From positions 1 through 64,000 of the forward strand of contig CAMYJH010000019.1 of the NCBI GenBank assembly GCA_947258715.1: 64,000 nt of DNA, given 5' to 3'. Every line of letters begins with the position of its first letter. Positions within the stretch are counted from its first letter, which is position 1. The notes under the pieces were generated by a model, which worked only from the letters and a program-made list of their open reading frames with translations, did not search any database and had not been told where the DNA came from. Below are positions 28,414 through 37,062 of this stretch, in pieces. This stretch comes from an uncultured Gammaproteobacteria bacterium. GTDB lineage: Bacteria > Pseudomonadota > Gammaproteobacteria > HK1. The position numbers were made by a program, and so were the translations under genes.

Positions 28414-28626
28414 ATGGCTGAGGCCGACCCCGCGGGTCCCCTGCAATCGCTGGTCCGCATTCACCACGACGCCAACGCGCTCGAGTCCATCCACGGCCAG
28501 GCGGCGTGTGATGCTTTGTCGTCGTTTGACTGCCGACTGCAGAGCGGCCAGACCACGGGATCTCGCCGCTTGTGTTGCGGCTTAGCGCTAGCTAGCTGCA
28601 CAAGCGGAGACGTGCCGCCGATTTAG
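28414..28626 (+). CDS. Small ORF of unknown function
   Basis: A 70-residue ORF starts with an ATG nine bases after a GGAGG ribosome site. The first 40 residues look protein-like (LVRIHHDANALESIHGQAAC), but the rest is cysteine- and serine-rich low-complexity sequence, perhaps read past a frame error. No family is recognised. It may be a decayed gene. Confidence 0.25.
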   Translation: MAEADPAGPLQSLVRIHHDANALESIHGQAACDALSSFDCRLQSGQTTGSRRLCCGLALASCTSGDVPPI

Positions 28627-28665
28627 GCCGGTCGCGCCCACGGCCGGCCGCATTGGAGTTAAAAA

Positions 28666-29547
28666 ATGATCACGTCACCCGCTGGGACATTGAAAAAGGT
28701 ACAGGTCGAAAACTTCTGGCGCCACGGCTATGTGGTCGTGGAGGGCGCCGTCAACGCGGCGCAGTTGGCGCAGATGCGCGCTGCGCTAGGACGGTGGACT
28801 GACGAAAGCCGATTCCATGATGCGCCCTACGGTGAAACCATTGACGGACAGCCACGCTTCGACCTAGCGCGCGCCCACCGCGCCGATGCGCCGGCGCTTC
28901 GCCGCGTGAATAACCCGCCCGAGATCGATTCCGTTTATGCCGAAGTTGCTTTTGAAGGCAGCTTCGTCGATATGGTTGCTGATCTCATCGGACCCGATCT
29001 CAAGTTTCACCACGCCAAGCTCAATCAGAAGCAGCCTGGCAGCGAAACCCGGGTGGACTGGCACCAGGATTTTTCCTACACGCCCCATAGCAATGACCAC
29101 GTCATCACCGCGCTATTGATGCTGGACGACATGACCGAGCAGAACGGTTGCCTGATGGGGGTGCCGGGGTCTCACCGAGAGGGCCAGAGGAGCCTGTGGC
29201 AGGGCGAGGTCTTTACCGGCAAGGTGGACCAGGATACGGCGCAAATGGCCGTCAAACGGGCGCGCCCGGTCACCGGTCATGCCGGCAGCGTCTGCCTGAT
29301 GCACACCAAGCTGCTACACGGCTCCGAGCCCAACCCGTCCGAAGAGGCGCGGGGGCTTTACATCTGCGTCTATTCAGCCGCCGATGCGGTGGCTCTCACT
29401 CGTTCGCCGTTGCCCAATCGCTTCGAAGGCCGCATCGTGCGCGGTGAAGCTTCGCGATTTGCCCGCTTCGATTCCGGCACGGTCGAGCTGCCGCCACGCT
29501 ACCGGGCGGCGTCATTCTTCGAGGTGCAAGAGAAGGGCGTTGCATGA
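28666..29547 (+). CDS. Phytanoyl-CoA dioxygenase family (Fe(II)/2-oxoglutarate oxygenase)
   Basis: These enzymes hydroxylate small molecules using iron, oxygen and 2-oxoglutarate. The 293-residue protein has the iron-binding facial triad: H and D in DWHQDFSYTPH (about residues 127-137) and the distal H in LLHGSEPNPSEEARG (about 221-235), with the 2-oxoglutarate-binding arginine a few residues later in the same segment. The start ATG follows a GGAG site. The next gene, 160 bp downstream on the same strand, is an HpaB-type monooxygenase, so both may act in one oxidative pathway. The substrate is unknown. Confidence 0.88.
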   Translation: MITSPAGTLKKVQVENFWRHGYVVVEGAVNAAQLAQMRAALGRWTDESRFHDAPYGETIDGQPRFDLARAHRADAPALRRVNNPPEIDSVYAEVAFEGSFVDMVADLIGPDLKFHHAKLNQKQPGSETRVDWHQDFSYTPHSNDHVITALLMLDDMTEQNGCLMGVPGSHREGQRSLWQGEVFTGKVDQDTAQMAVKRARPVTGHAGSVCLMHTKLLHGSEPNPSEEARGLYICVYSAADAVALTRSPLPNRFEGRIVRGEASRFARFDSGTVELPPRYRAASFFEVQEKGVA

Positions 29548-29707
29548 CGCTCGAGAAGCAGTGCGGAAACTTCGGATCAGTGCGCGTATGGCAAGCGTGT
29601 GCAAGCTGAGGTTGCAGTCGGCGGGCCGGATTTGAGAGCTTGCCCAGCCGGGAAATACGCAAAGGCTCTTTTCTTCCGCGACGTTAAAAAAACAACGGAG
29701 ATTACCA

Positions 29708-31183
29708 ATGATTCGCACGGGTAAAGACTACATCGACTCTATCCGCGACGGTCGCCAGGTGTGGATAAATGGTGAGCGTGTCGCAGACGTGCCGACCCAT
29801 CCCGCGTTCAAGCCCTTGGTGGAAGTACGGGCGCGCATCCACGACATGGCACACGAAAAGCGCCACCAGGACGTGATGTCCTACCTCGACGAGAAAAGCG
29901 GCGAGCGCAACGCGGTGGCGCTCAAGCTGCCGCACACGCGGCAGGACTGGCAGGACAAGCGCCGCGCGGTGGACGCCGTGATGGACGAAATCGGCGGCGT
30001 GGTGACGCGGGTGGGTGACGAGACCATTGGCGAGATGTGGTCGCTTTACGACGGCAAGGATCTGCTGTGCGAAATCGATCCCCGCTTCGGAGAAAACATC
30101 GAGCGGCACATACACGAGGCGCTGAACCACGATCCGTTCCACGTTTCCGCCAACACGGATCCCAAGGGTGACCGCTCCAAGCCGCCCCAGGAGCAGGATC
30201 CCGACATGCTGCTGCACGTGGTCGAGGAGACCGACGCCGGCATCGTGGTCCGTGGCGCCAAATACGAAACCGCCGCCGCCTATTCCAACCAGGCCTTCGT
30301 CAAGCCCACCATCGCCAACTGGGGAAACGAGGCGCTGTCGGACTATGCCCTCGGGTTCATCGCCCACATGAACGCGCCGGGCATCAAGCACATCTGTCGC
30401 ACAGGCTTCACCGGCCGCGCGCCGGCCGAGGACTATCCCTTGAGCAACCGCTTCGACGAAGTAGATACTCTGATGATCTTCGATGATGTGCTGGTTCCTT
30501 GGGAAGACGTTCTGTTCCTGCACCATACGCGGGCGGCGACATTCATCCGCGGCACCCTGCACCGTTACAGCGCGTTCGCGTTCGTCCAGCGGCTGTTGAA
30601 GACCGCCGACATGATGATCGGGGTCGCGTTGTTCAACGTGAAGCAGACCGGACTCGACAAGCAGCCGGCGGTGCGGGAGAAGCTGGCCACGCTTGCCTGT
30701 TATCGTGAGGGCATCAACGCACACCTCACCGCCTCGATTGCGATGGCGGAAAAAAGCCCCGGCGGGCTGCTAATGCCGAACCAGTCTTTGCTCTACACCG
30801 GTCGTGTGCTGGCGTGTTCCAGGCTGCACGATATGATGCATCTCACGCGCGAACTTTGCGGCGGCCAAATCTGCGTTTCCCCGGACCACGCTGCCTTTGT
30901 GGACCCGGAAACCAAGCCTTGGCTCGACAAGTTCTACAGCGTTAACGACAATTGGGTGGCGGAAGACAGGCGCAAGCTGCTGGCGCTGGCGCGGGATTTG
31001 CTGAACAGCGATTACGCCAGTCATAAGCTGACTTTCGCCCTGTTCGCGCAGTCGCCACCGTTCGCGCATTTGAACGCCGTTTACAACAACTTTGATTTCG
31101 ACGGCCCGTTGGAATTCGTCAAACACGCGGCGGATCTCTCGGACCGAGTTATGGGGAAGAAGAAAAAGGAGAAAGCCGCGTGA
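29708..31183 (+). CDS. 4-hydroxyphenylacetate 3-monooxygenase (HpaB/PvcC) family flavoprotein
   Basis: The 491-residue protein has the layout of the FADH2-using HpaB family: an N-terminal helical region (RTGKDYIDSIRDGR), a middle beta domain, and a C-terminal four-helix acyl-CoA-dehydrogenase-like bundle. Recognisable parts are FDDVLVPWEDVLF, before the flavin region, and ELCGGQICVSPDHAAF near the C-terminus. Members hydroxylate phenols, and some handle other substrates. No dedicated flavin reductase is next to it. The following RidA gene overlaps its stop codon (GTGA), so the two are translationally coupled. Confidence 0.85.
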   Translation: MIRTGKDYIDSIRDGRQVWINGERVADVPTHPAFKPLVEVRARIHDMAHEKRHQDVMSYLDEKSGERNAVALKLPHTRQDWQDKRRAVDAVMDEIGGVVTRVGDETIGEMWSLYDGKDLLCEIDPRFGENIERHIHEALNHDPFHVSANTDPKGDRSKPPQEQDPDMLLHVVEETDAGIVVRGAKYETAAAYSNQAFVKPTIANWGNEALSDYALGFIAHMNAPGIKHICRTGFTGRAPAEDYPLSNRFDEVDTLMIFDDVLVPWEDVLFLHHTRAATFIRGTLHRYSAFAFVQRLLKTADMMIGVALFNVKQTGLDKQPAVREKLATLACYREGINAHLTASIAMAEKSPGGLLMPNQSLLYTGRVLACSRLHDMMHLTRELCGGQICVSPDHAAFVDPETKPWLDKFYSVNDNWVAEDRRKLLALARDLLNSDYASHKLTFALFAQSPPFAHLNAVYNNFDFDGPLEFVKHAADLSDRVMGKKKKEKAA

Positions 31184-31602
31184 CCGTCCACGAGCGAATA
31201 CGCAAATTCAACACCAAAGACACCTATCCAAACCAGGCGCTGGATAATGACCTGTGCCAGGTGGTCAAAGCCGGCAAACTGGTATTCCTGCGCGGCCAGG
31301 TGGGTTCAGACCTCGAAGGCAACACCGTCGGTATCAATGACCCCGGAGCCCAGGCCGACCAGGCGATGAAGAACGTCAAGCAGCTTCTCGAAGAAGCCGG
31401 CAGCGATCTGTCGCACATTTGCAAGATCACCGTTTACATCACCGACCGCGCCTTCCGCGAGCCGGTTTATCGCGCCGTCGGCAAGTGGCTCAAAGGCGTC
31501 TTTCCGGTGTCTACGGGCCTTATCGTTCAGGGCTTGGCGCGTCCAGAGTGGCTGATGGAGATCGACGTCATCGCGGTGATACCGGCAGAAAGTGACGCCT
31601 GA
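31180..31602 (+). CDS. RidA-family (YjgF) protein
   Basis: RidA proteins hydrolyse reactive enamines and imines to keto acids and ammonia. This 140-residue member has the trimer fold motifs VFLRGQVGSD, DQAMKNVKQLLEEAGSDL, ITVYITDR and the end segment GLARPEWLMEIDVIAV with the conserved arginine. It starts at a GTG that overlaps the stop of the HpaB-type gene and has an AAGGAG site. The coupling suggests that the oxygenase pathway yields an imine or enamine, for example from a nitrogen-bearing substrate. Confidence 0.88.
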   Translation: MTVHERIRKFNTKDTYPNQALDNDLCQVVKAGKLVFLRGQVGSDLEGNTVGINDPGAQADQAMKNVKQLLEEAGSDLSHICKITVYITDRAFREPVYRAVGKWLKGVFPVSTGLIVQGLARPEWLMEIDVIAVIPAESDA

Positions 31603-31829
31603 GCGATGTCGCGCCATCGGGCGAGGTCCGCTGTGGTAGTGGACTGACTCACGCTCGCTCAAATTTGCCCGCTTCGGCTTAAGTCAATACACAGGCTGAA
31701 TCGGCGTCCACGGTGCTCGCGACGTGTCCTTCCACCCTAGATGGGAATACGACATCCCCTAACCCTTTCCCCGCCGCCACCCCCGGGCTAGGCTTCGAAC
31801 TTCCGTACGACGCAAAGGGGGGAATCGAC

Positions 31830-32090
31830 ATGCGTCTCAATGCAAAGGCACTGGGTCTCGCGCTTGGAATTCTGTGGGGCCTGACTGTTTTCCTCGCCAC
31901 GGCCTGGATCGTTTTCATCAACAGTCCCGGCGACACCTTGGCCACGCTGGGCGCGTTCTACATCGGATATGAGGTCAGTTGGACCGGCGCCGTCGTCGGG
32001 CTGGGTTACGGTTTCGTGGACGGCCTCATCGGCGGGCTCTTGCTGGCGTGGATCTATAACGCCTTCTTACCCAAGCCGGATCTGCCTTGA
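31830..32090 (+). CDS. Small integral membrane protein, holin-like family
   Basis: Read from the ATG at 31830 (GGGG purine tract upstream), the 86-residue protein has two to three hydrophobic segments, starting ALGLALGILWGLTVFLAT and ending GFVDGLIGGLLLAWIYNAF. Chromosomal proteins of this pattern are commonly labelled 'bacteriophage holin', but there are no phage genes here and lysis activity is not implied. It stands alone; its role is unknown. Confidence 0.65.
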   Translation: MRLNAKALGLALGILWGLTVFLATAWIVFINSPGDTLATLGAFYIGYEVSWTGAVVGLGYGFVDGLIGGLLLAWIYNAFLPKPDLP

Positions 32091-32278
32091 TCGCAATTCG
32101 AGGCGGAGGATTCGCGGAGTCGCCAGCAGAGATTGTGACGGCGGGCGACCGACCAAAGGGCGGTCGGAGCCGTCCGTTCGAGCCGCGTTCGAGGTAGAAG
32201 CAGGGTTAGACGTCGGAAATCGATGGGCAATCGATTTGCGGCGTTGTGGTAGGAAACCTCTAGTGACTGGGAGGTTGC

Positions 32279-32617
32279 CTAAAGAACGATGCGTTCGCCG
32301 TTGCGCGTAACAATCTTGCTGTCGAGGCCGGGCACCGCCAGCACGTCGAGAATGCTCCTGTAGGGTCCGTTATTGCTGCGATACGAGACGATGCGTTGCG
32401 CCAGCTCGGGGGAAATTTCCGGTATGACGGCGCTGATTTCCTCGGCCGAGTCCGTGTTGAGGTTGCATACCTCTTGCTCTTCCTGGTCGGAATTGATCAG
32501 AACGAGCGCGATGCTCACCGCGCGCGCGGCCTGCAGCGAACGGGCGTCCTGGGCGGCGGCTACGGCGGGTACGGTCAACAGCGCAATGGCGACCGCGATG
32601 CTCAGCAGGTTTTTCAT
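32279..32617 (-). CDS. Exported ComEA-like helix-hairpin-helix protein
   Basis: A signal peptide (AVAIALLTVPAVAAA) is followed by a helix-hairpin-helix pair: CNLNTDSAEEISAVIP, then ELAQRIVSYRSNNGPY, then SILDVLAVPGLDSKI. This matches the DNA-binding domain of ComEA, which holds incoming DNA in the periplasm. The 112-residue length is normal for stand-alone ComEA-like proteins. Compared with true ComEA, the segment between signal and domain is longer and contains an odd hydrophobic patch. No other competence genes are nearby. Confidence 0.75.
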   Translation of the reverse strand: MKNLLSIAVAIALLTVPAVAAAQDARSLQAARAVSIALVLINSDQEEQEVCNLNTDSAEEISAVIPEISPELAQRIVSYRSNNGPYRSILDVLAVPGLDSKIVTRNGERIVL

Positions 32618-32933
32618 CTGGCTCCCTCCGAAGCGTTCTGTTGACGCCTTTAATTAAGGGGGTACTTCTAAGTAAAGCAGCGAATGCGTCAGTTAACAGG
32701 TGCACAGGTCCCATTCCGGCCAAAAAACACGGGTTTGGCCGGGGCAATGGGGCCAGATGGGCTTCCCTGGCCGATGCGGATGGTCACAGTTTCAGAAATT
32801 GTCCGCTGCGGGACTATCGGCCGGGCTAGAAGCGGGCCCGGGTCCGGCTACCGGTTATTTCTCCGCCATGGCTTCGGGTCGTAACCGCTTTGAAATCACG
32901 GCTCCAGGAGCGGCTGGCGCCTGCGCCCGCCGT
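32618..32933. other. Intergenic region, nothing recognised
   Basis: About 315 bp between the ComEA-like gene and the end of the racemase-like gene. No gene, hairpin with a T-tract or known operator was seen. Confidence 0.4.
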
Positions 32934-33599
32934 TTACCTGTCCACCACCAGCGAGCGGAGTCTGGCAACGGCACTTAGCGGGCTGGTCAGCAGCGGCGCC
33001 GGGCTGCGCGGCACGGATGCGGCTGCCGCGCGGGCCATGGAAAACTGTGCCAGCAGCACGGCATCCACCTCGGAAAGCTCGCTCACCGCGCGGGCAATCA
33101 GGGCGTCGTGGCGCGCCCCGTCGCCGTCGTTGAGCGCGCGCATGGCGTCCTCGACGAAGACGCCTCGGACGCTTACCGTCTTGCCGCAATTTCCGGCCTC
33201 CGCCTCGATCTGCGACCTCAAGGACTCGATCGAAGGCTCGTAGGTGGCCACCACGGCAAAGCTGTGCCCCATTTCCAGCGCCTGGCCAATCATGGCCTCG
33301 TCGGGTTTAAGCACCGGCACAGGGGTGCCGCGCCGGGCGGACTCGATGGCGCCGCTGAAGGCGGAGCAGGCAAAAAGAACGCCGTCGGCGCCGCACGCCA
33401 GGCAGTACTGGATCAGATCCGCGAAGCGGTGCTGGAATTCCTCCTCGGAGAAGTGTCCTGACCGGCGGTCCCGACTCAATGCGTCGTCCATGAGGTTACA
33501 AAGCTTGGCCTTCGGCCAGCCGTCGGCGAAGGCCTGCGCCACCGGCGCGAGAGACGCGGCCAGGGCGTGGACTACAAAAATCCGAGGGGCCTCACCCAT
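32934..33599 (-). CDS. Asp/Glu racemase superfamily protein, one catalytic cysteine missing
   Basis: This 221-residue protein has the two-domain Asp/Glu/hydantoin racemase fold: GEAPRIFVVHALA at the start and the first catalytic region GVLFACSAFSGAIESA with its cysteine. The second catalytic site, normally a Gly-Cys in the C-terminal half, reads VLLAQFSMARAAA without a cysteine. The protein is therefore unlikely to be a racemase; related one-cysteine members act as isomerases or decarboxylases. It is the last gene of a minus-strand operon after the dehydrogenase and the carboxymuconolactone-decarboxylase-like gene. Confidence 0.75.
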   Translation of the reverse strand: MGEAPRIFVVHALAASLAPVAQAFADGWPKAKLCNLMDDALSRDRRSGHFSEEEFQHRFADLIQYCLACGADGVLFACSAFSGAIESARRGTPVPVLKPDEAMIGQALEMGHSFAVVATYEPSIESLRSQIEAEAGNCGKTVSVRGVFVEDAMRALNDGDGARHDALIARAVSELSEVDAVLLAQFSMARAAAASVPRSPAPLLTSPLSAVARLRSLVVDR

Positions 33600-33623
33600 G
33601 GATCGCCGGCAGCAGCGCAGGGC

Positions 33624-34496
33624 TCATCGATACTTACGGTCTCGGACAAAGGGATAGATGCGGGTGAAATCGGAGTCTGCGTCGGTTTCGTTCAGCTGCT
33701 GCCACAAGGCCGCCACCGCGGGACTTACCGGATCCGCCGCGCCCGCCGCCGTGACCGCCTCCCGGTAGAGGCTGATGTCCTTGAAGAACAGTCGGGTGAG
33801 AAAGCCGGCGTCGTAGCTTTCGCTCAGAATACGGTTGGGGAATTTCTCACTGGTGGCCGTGTTCTTCCCGGTCGAGACATTGAGCACATCCAGCATTGTC
33901 TCCATCTCCAGGCCCTGACCGACACCGAAGGCCACGGCCTCGCTGGTAGCGGCCATTGCGGTGCCCGAGAGAAAGTTGTTGAGCAGCTTCATGGCCTGTC
34001 CCTGGCCGGCGCGCTCGCCCACCTTGAATACGTTCTTGGCCATGCCGAGATAAACCGGCTGAAGCAGGTCGAAGGTTTTCTGTGTTCCCGCGTACATCAC
34101 TGCTAGGGTCGCGTTGCGCGCGCCGGCAACGCCGCCGGATATCGGCGAGTCCACGTATTCAATACCCGCCTGCTGGCAGATGTCGAAGCCGTTCTCGGCC
34201 GCGGCGATGCCTATGGTGGACGTGTCCACCACTCTCCGCAGTAACTCGGACCCACTATCGAGCAGCTCACCGATCACCTCGCGCACCACGGAGCCATCGG
34301 GGAGGCACAAGAACACGTTCTCCACCTTCAAAGCGATCTCGCCGGCCGATGCGGCCTGAGCCGCGCCTTCAGGCGCCCGTTCGGCCGTGCCTGCCTTGTC
34401 GAATACCACCAGCGAGGTGCCGTTTTTGTGCATATTCGCCGCCATGTGGCCGCCCATGTTGCCAAGGCCGATGAAGCCGAAGGGTGTCTCGTTCAT
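33624..34496 (-). CDS. 3-hydroxyisobutyrate dehydrogenase family (beta-hydroxyacid dehydrogenase)
   Basis: The family oxidises beta-hydroxyacids with NAD(P). Read from the ATG at 34496, which has a GGAG site, the 290-residue product starts with the dinucleotide motif GFIGLGNMGGHMAANM. It carries the substrate-binding region DSPISGGVAGARNATLAVM and the catalytic lysine segment GQGQAMKLLNNFLSG. Tartronate semialdehyde reductase and hydroxyisobutyrate dehydrogenase cannot be told apart here. The start lies 13 bp after the stop of the CMD-like gene and the stop is close to the racemase-like gene, so the three form an operon. Confidence 0.88.
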   Translation of the reverse strand: MNETPFGFIGLGNMGGHMAANMHKNGTSLVVFDKAGTAERAPEGAAQAASAGEIALKVENVFLCLPDGSVVREVIGELLDSGSELLRRVVDTSTIGIAAAENGFDICQQAGIEYVDSPISGGVAGARNATLAVMYAGTQKTFDLLQPVYLGMAKNVFKVGERAGQGQAMKLLNNFLSGTAMAATSEAVAFGVGQGLEMETMLDVLNVSTGKNTATSEKFPNRILSESYDAGFLTRLFFKDISLYREAVTAAGAADPVSPAVAALWQQLNETDADSDFTRIYPFVRDRKYR

Positions 34497-34509
34497 CGTC
34501 GCCGCTCCG

Positions 34510-34884
34510 TCAGCCCTGCTCGTCGAGAACTTTTCTGCCGATGCGGAAACACTCGACACCTGCCGGAATCCCGCAGTAGACCGCGATCTGGGTCAGCACT
34601 TCCTTCAGCTGATCGGCCGTCAAGCCGTTTCGCACGGCACCTTTGAAGTGCAGCTCGAACTCGTGCATACGACCGAGGGCCGCGAGCATGCCCAGGTTTA
34701 GAATGCTGCGTTCCTTTTTCGACAGCACGTCGCTGCCCCAGCAAAGCCCCCATGCATACTCGGTGACGAGTTCCTGAAATTCGCGGTTGAAATGATTCGC
34801 GCCCCGCATGGACTTCTCTACGTACTCTGCGCCGAGAACCTGCTTGCGCATTTCCAGGCCCTTGTCGAATCGTTCTTTATCCAC
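34510..34884 (-). CDS. Carboxymuconolactone decarboxylase family protein
   Basis: The 124-residue product matches the PcaC-type half of the CMD/AhpD fold: FQELVTEYAWGLCWG, SKKERSILNLGMLAALGR, HEFELHFKGAVRNGL and EVLTQIAVYCGIPAG. The conserved Glu and His of the PcaC active region (RMHEFELHF) are present, and the AhpD CXXC pair is absent. It may act on a lactone intermediate of aromatic breakdown. It is the first gene of the minus-strand operon with the hydroxyacid dehydrogenase and the racemase-like gene. Confidence 0.85.
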   Translation of the reverse strand: MDKERFDKGLEMRKQVLGAEYVEKSMRGANHFNREFQELVTEYAWGLCWGSDVLSKKERSILNLGMLAALGRMHEFELHFKGAVRNGLTADQLKEVLTQIAVYCGIPAGVECFRIGRKVLDEQG

Positions 34885-35015
34885 TCGAATCTCCTTGGTC
34901 GTTTTGCTGAAGTGTCAAGATTACCCGAAGCGGGAAGGAAAAATTCACCTCTTGAGAACAGCCGCGATTGCGCCGCAAAATTGCCATCCTATGTCAAAGG
35001 CCGTACAAGTGGCGC

Positions 35016-35525
35016 ATGAACCCTGCTAGAGCCCGTGACCCGAATCCCTCTGGGATCTTGCGGCAAAAGGAGCAAAAGCGTGAGAGCGGAGAGTTGCGGG
35101 CCGCTCGCGCCTCGGATCTGGCGGCCGTCGAGGAACTACTCGAATCTTCCGCGCTGCCCGTCGAAGGCGTCCGCGAGGGTCTGGAGGGTTTCTTTGTCTA
35201 CTTAGACGGCGGCGGCGCACTTCTGGGCGCGGTGGGCCTGGAGCTTTACGGGACTGTCGGCCTACTCCGGTCAGCCGTGGTGGCGGAGTCCGCGAGAAGG
35301 CGAGGCATTGCCGGTGCGCTGATCCAGCGTGTCATTGCGCGTGCTGAAGAAAAAGGTTGCCAGGCTCTGTACCTGCTCACCCTTGACGCCGAGCCCTTTT
35401 TCCAGCGTTTCGGGTTTGCCGCCGTCGGCAGGGACTGCGCGCCGGCAGAGATCCAACGATCGCCGGAGTTCGCCACACTTTGCCCCGCCAGCGCGATCTT
35501 AATGCAAAAAAGGTTGGCGACTTAG
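35016..35525 (+). CDS. GNAT N-acetyltransferase, ArsN2-like
   Basis: The acetyl-CoA-binding motif is in RSAVVAESARRRGIAGALIQ. The C-terminal signature (LYLLTLDAEPFFQRFGF, then EFATLCPASAILMQK) is that of ArsN2-type acetyltransferases linked to resistance to arsenic compounds. No other ars gene is visible here, so the substrate is uncertain. The start is unclear: the ATG at 35016 leaves a 28-residue tail before the fold, while a TTG near 35094 fits the domain edge. It is divergent from the CMD operon, and the racemase gene follows 17 bp downstream. Confidence 0.75.
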   Translation: MNPARARDPNPSGILRQKEQKRESGELRAARASDLAAVEELLESSALPVEGVREGLEGFFVYLDGGGALLGAVGLELYGTVGLLRSAVVAESARRRGIAGALIQRVIARAEEKGCQALYLLTLDAEPFFQRFGFAAVGRDCAPAEIQRSPEFATLCPASAILMQKRLAT

Positions 35526-35542
35526 TCTGAGCGCTGCTTGCC

Positions 35543-36208
35543 ATGTCCGACCGCCGCATCGTCGTTCTCAACCCGAACTCCAGCGAACTGGTGACTTTAT
35601 CGATAGACGCAGCCCTTGCTCCACTTAAAGTGGCGGGCGGACCAAGGATTGAATGCGTCACTCTGCGGTCCGGACCAGCGGCGATAGAAAGCGACGACGA
35701 CGTGGCGGAAGTCGCGCCCTTTGTTAAAGAATTCGTCAGCGAAAATTCAACAATTGCCGACGCCTTCGTGATCGCGTGTTTCAGCGATCCGGGGCTCGGA
35801 TCTGCGCGCAAATACACCCGAACTCCGGTTTTCGGTATGGCGGAATGCGGCTATCTGACGGCGCTGACTCGTGGTGAGCGCTTCGGCGTGGTTTCGATTC
35901 TGGAAAGCTCGATCCCGCGGCACCGGCGTTACATAAGCACCCTGGGTATCGAATCCCGGCTTGCCGGCGATCTGCCGCTTGGACTTGGCGTTGGCGAGCT
36001 TTCCCAATCCGGCAGAGTGAGAGAGAAGCTCATTGCCGTGGGTGAAGCGCTCACACGACGCGACGGGGCGGACGTGCTGGTGCTCGGCTGCGCGGGGCTC
36101 GCCGGCTATCGCGCCGACTTCGAACGGGTCATCGGTGTACCGGTCGTCGAGCCGGTGCAGGCTGCCGTGGCCATGGCCGCAGGGACGGTGCTCACGGCGA
36201 ATAACTGA
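35543..36208 (+). CDS. Asp/Glu/hydantoin racemase family protein
   Basis: This 221-residue protein has both catalytic cysteines of the family, in VIACFSDPGLGSA (near residue 79) and VLGCAGLAGYRADF (near 178). The start (RRIVVLNPNSSELVT) is typical of hydantoin racemases and related arylmalonate-type enzymes. It follows the GNAT gene by 17 bp on the same strand. A second, one-cysteine relative lies 2 kb away on the other strand. The substrate is unknown. Confidence 0.88.
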   Translation: MSDRRIVVLNPNSSELVTLSIDAALAPLKVAGGPRIECVTLRSGPAAIESDDDVAEVAPFVKEFVSENSTIADAFVIACFSDPGLGSARKYTRTPVFGMAECGYLTALTRGERFGVVSILESSIPRHRRYISTLGIESRLAGDLPLGLGVGELSQSGRVREKLIAVGEALTRRDGADVLVLGCAGLAGYRADFERVIGVPVVEPVQAAVAMAAGTVLTANN

Positions 36209-36209
36209 A

Positions 36210-36848
36210 CTATGTGCCCATTCCCCGCTGCATTTCCGCCAGCGAATGCGCCGGGGTCATGATTTCATCCACGTCGACCCTGAGCTGGCGCCCGATCTGG
36301 CTGCTGGAGAACAGGCCGCGAACCACCTGTGGGCCCGAGCCGATACTCGGCGTCGCCTGCTCGTCGGCGGGCTCGGTGTTTCCGTCTGCGGACTGCACCA
36401 CCAGCAGGTGGCGCTGCTCCAGCGCGCGAAGCGTCGCCACAATGTGGCCCACCTCAGCGTTTCTCACGCTCAGCATGTGCAACGCCTCGATGTCCGGCTG
36501 CGGCGTCATGATGTCGGAGACCCGAATTTCCGAGTGGGAAATTCGCGATTCCTGCACCAGCTTGATCGGTTTTTCTCCCTGAATGTCGTAGGAAGAAACG
36601 ATGCCGACAATGTTTCGATCTGCATCCTCCACCAGAAGCAGGCGGACACCCACCCGCTTCATGTTCTCGAGTGCCTCGTCTATGGCTGCGGCGGGCCGGA
36701 TAGTGCGCGGCTCGACGTGATCGAAGTCAGTCATCACCTCTATCGCCGGACTGGTGAGGTAGGCCCGGTCCGGAAGCTCGGGCGGATGGATATAGGTGGT
36801 CTCGGGTGCAAGTCGGACGTGCGACAGGGTACCGAATGGTTCACTCAT
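36210..36848 (-). CDS. CBS-domain-pair protein
   Basis: The 212-residue protein has two CBS units: about residues 40-110, including VGVRLLLVEDADRNIVGIVS, and about 110-200, with RVSDIMTPQPDIEAL and ALEQRHLLVVQSADG. CBS pairs bind adenine nucleotides and regulate partner proteins. A long loop rich in acidic and polar residues interrupts the second unit. The ATG at 36848 has an AAGGAGAG site. It ends 2 bp from the convergent racemase gene. No effector domain is attached. Confidence 0.82.
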   Translation of the reverse strand: MSEPFGTLSHVRLAPETTYIHPPELPDRAYLTSPAIEVMTDFDHVEPRTIRPAAAIDEALENMKRVGVRLLLVEDADRNIVGIVSSYDIQGEKPIKLVQESRISHSEIRVSDIMTPQPDIEALHMLSVRNAEVGHIVATLRALEQRHLLVVQSADGNTEPADEQATPSIGSGPQVVRGLFSSSQIGRQLRVDVDEIMTPAHSLAEMQRGMGT

Positions 36849-37062
36849 CACGCTCTCCTTGGGGGCGATGCTTGTCCCTTGTTGTTTTCGTCTCGCGCGC
36901 GTGCTCGAGCAGCGGGGCGGGTTACGTGCGTCAGGCCTGGATTATAAGCCAGATGCATCCTCATGCTCCGTTTTCGTCCCCCTTGGCGCGTTGTACGGAT
37001 GCCGCAGGGCGGATAAATATGGTTCAATCTGCGTTTTCGACACCGAAGCGGAGAAAGTCGCT

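Larger units (their letters stand above)
27795..28665. other. Gene-poor region with possible remnants
   Basis: About 870 bp separate the DUF411 gene from the dioxygenase gene. The minus strand carries a LysR-like C-terminal fragment and the plus strand one short ORF with a ribosome site, both listed separately. A short hairpin (GCGGCGAAG against CTTCGCCGC) near 27890 lies inside the former. Nothing else is supported. Confidence 0.45.

Noticed and set aside
32091-32278. Phage origin suggested by the holin-like protein at 31830
   Set aside because: No lysin, spanin or structural phage gene is nearby, and chromosomal relatives with this pattern are common.
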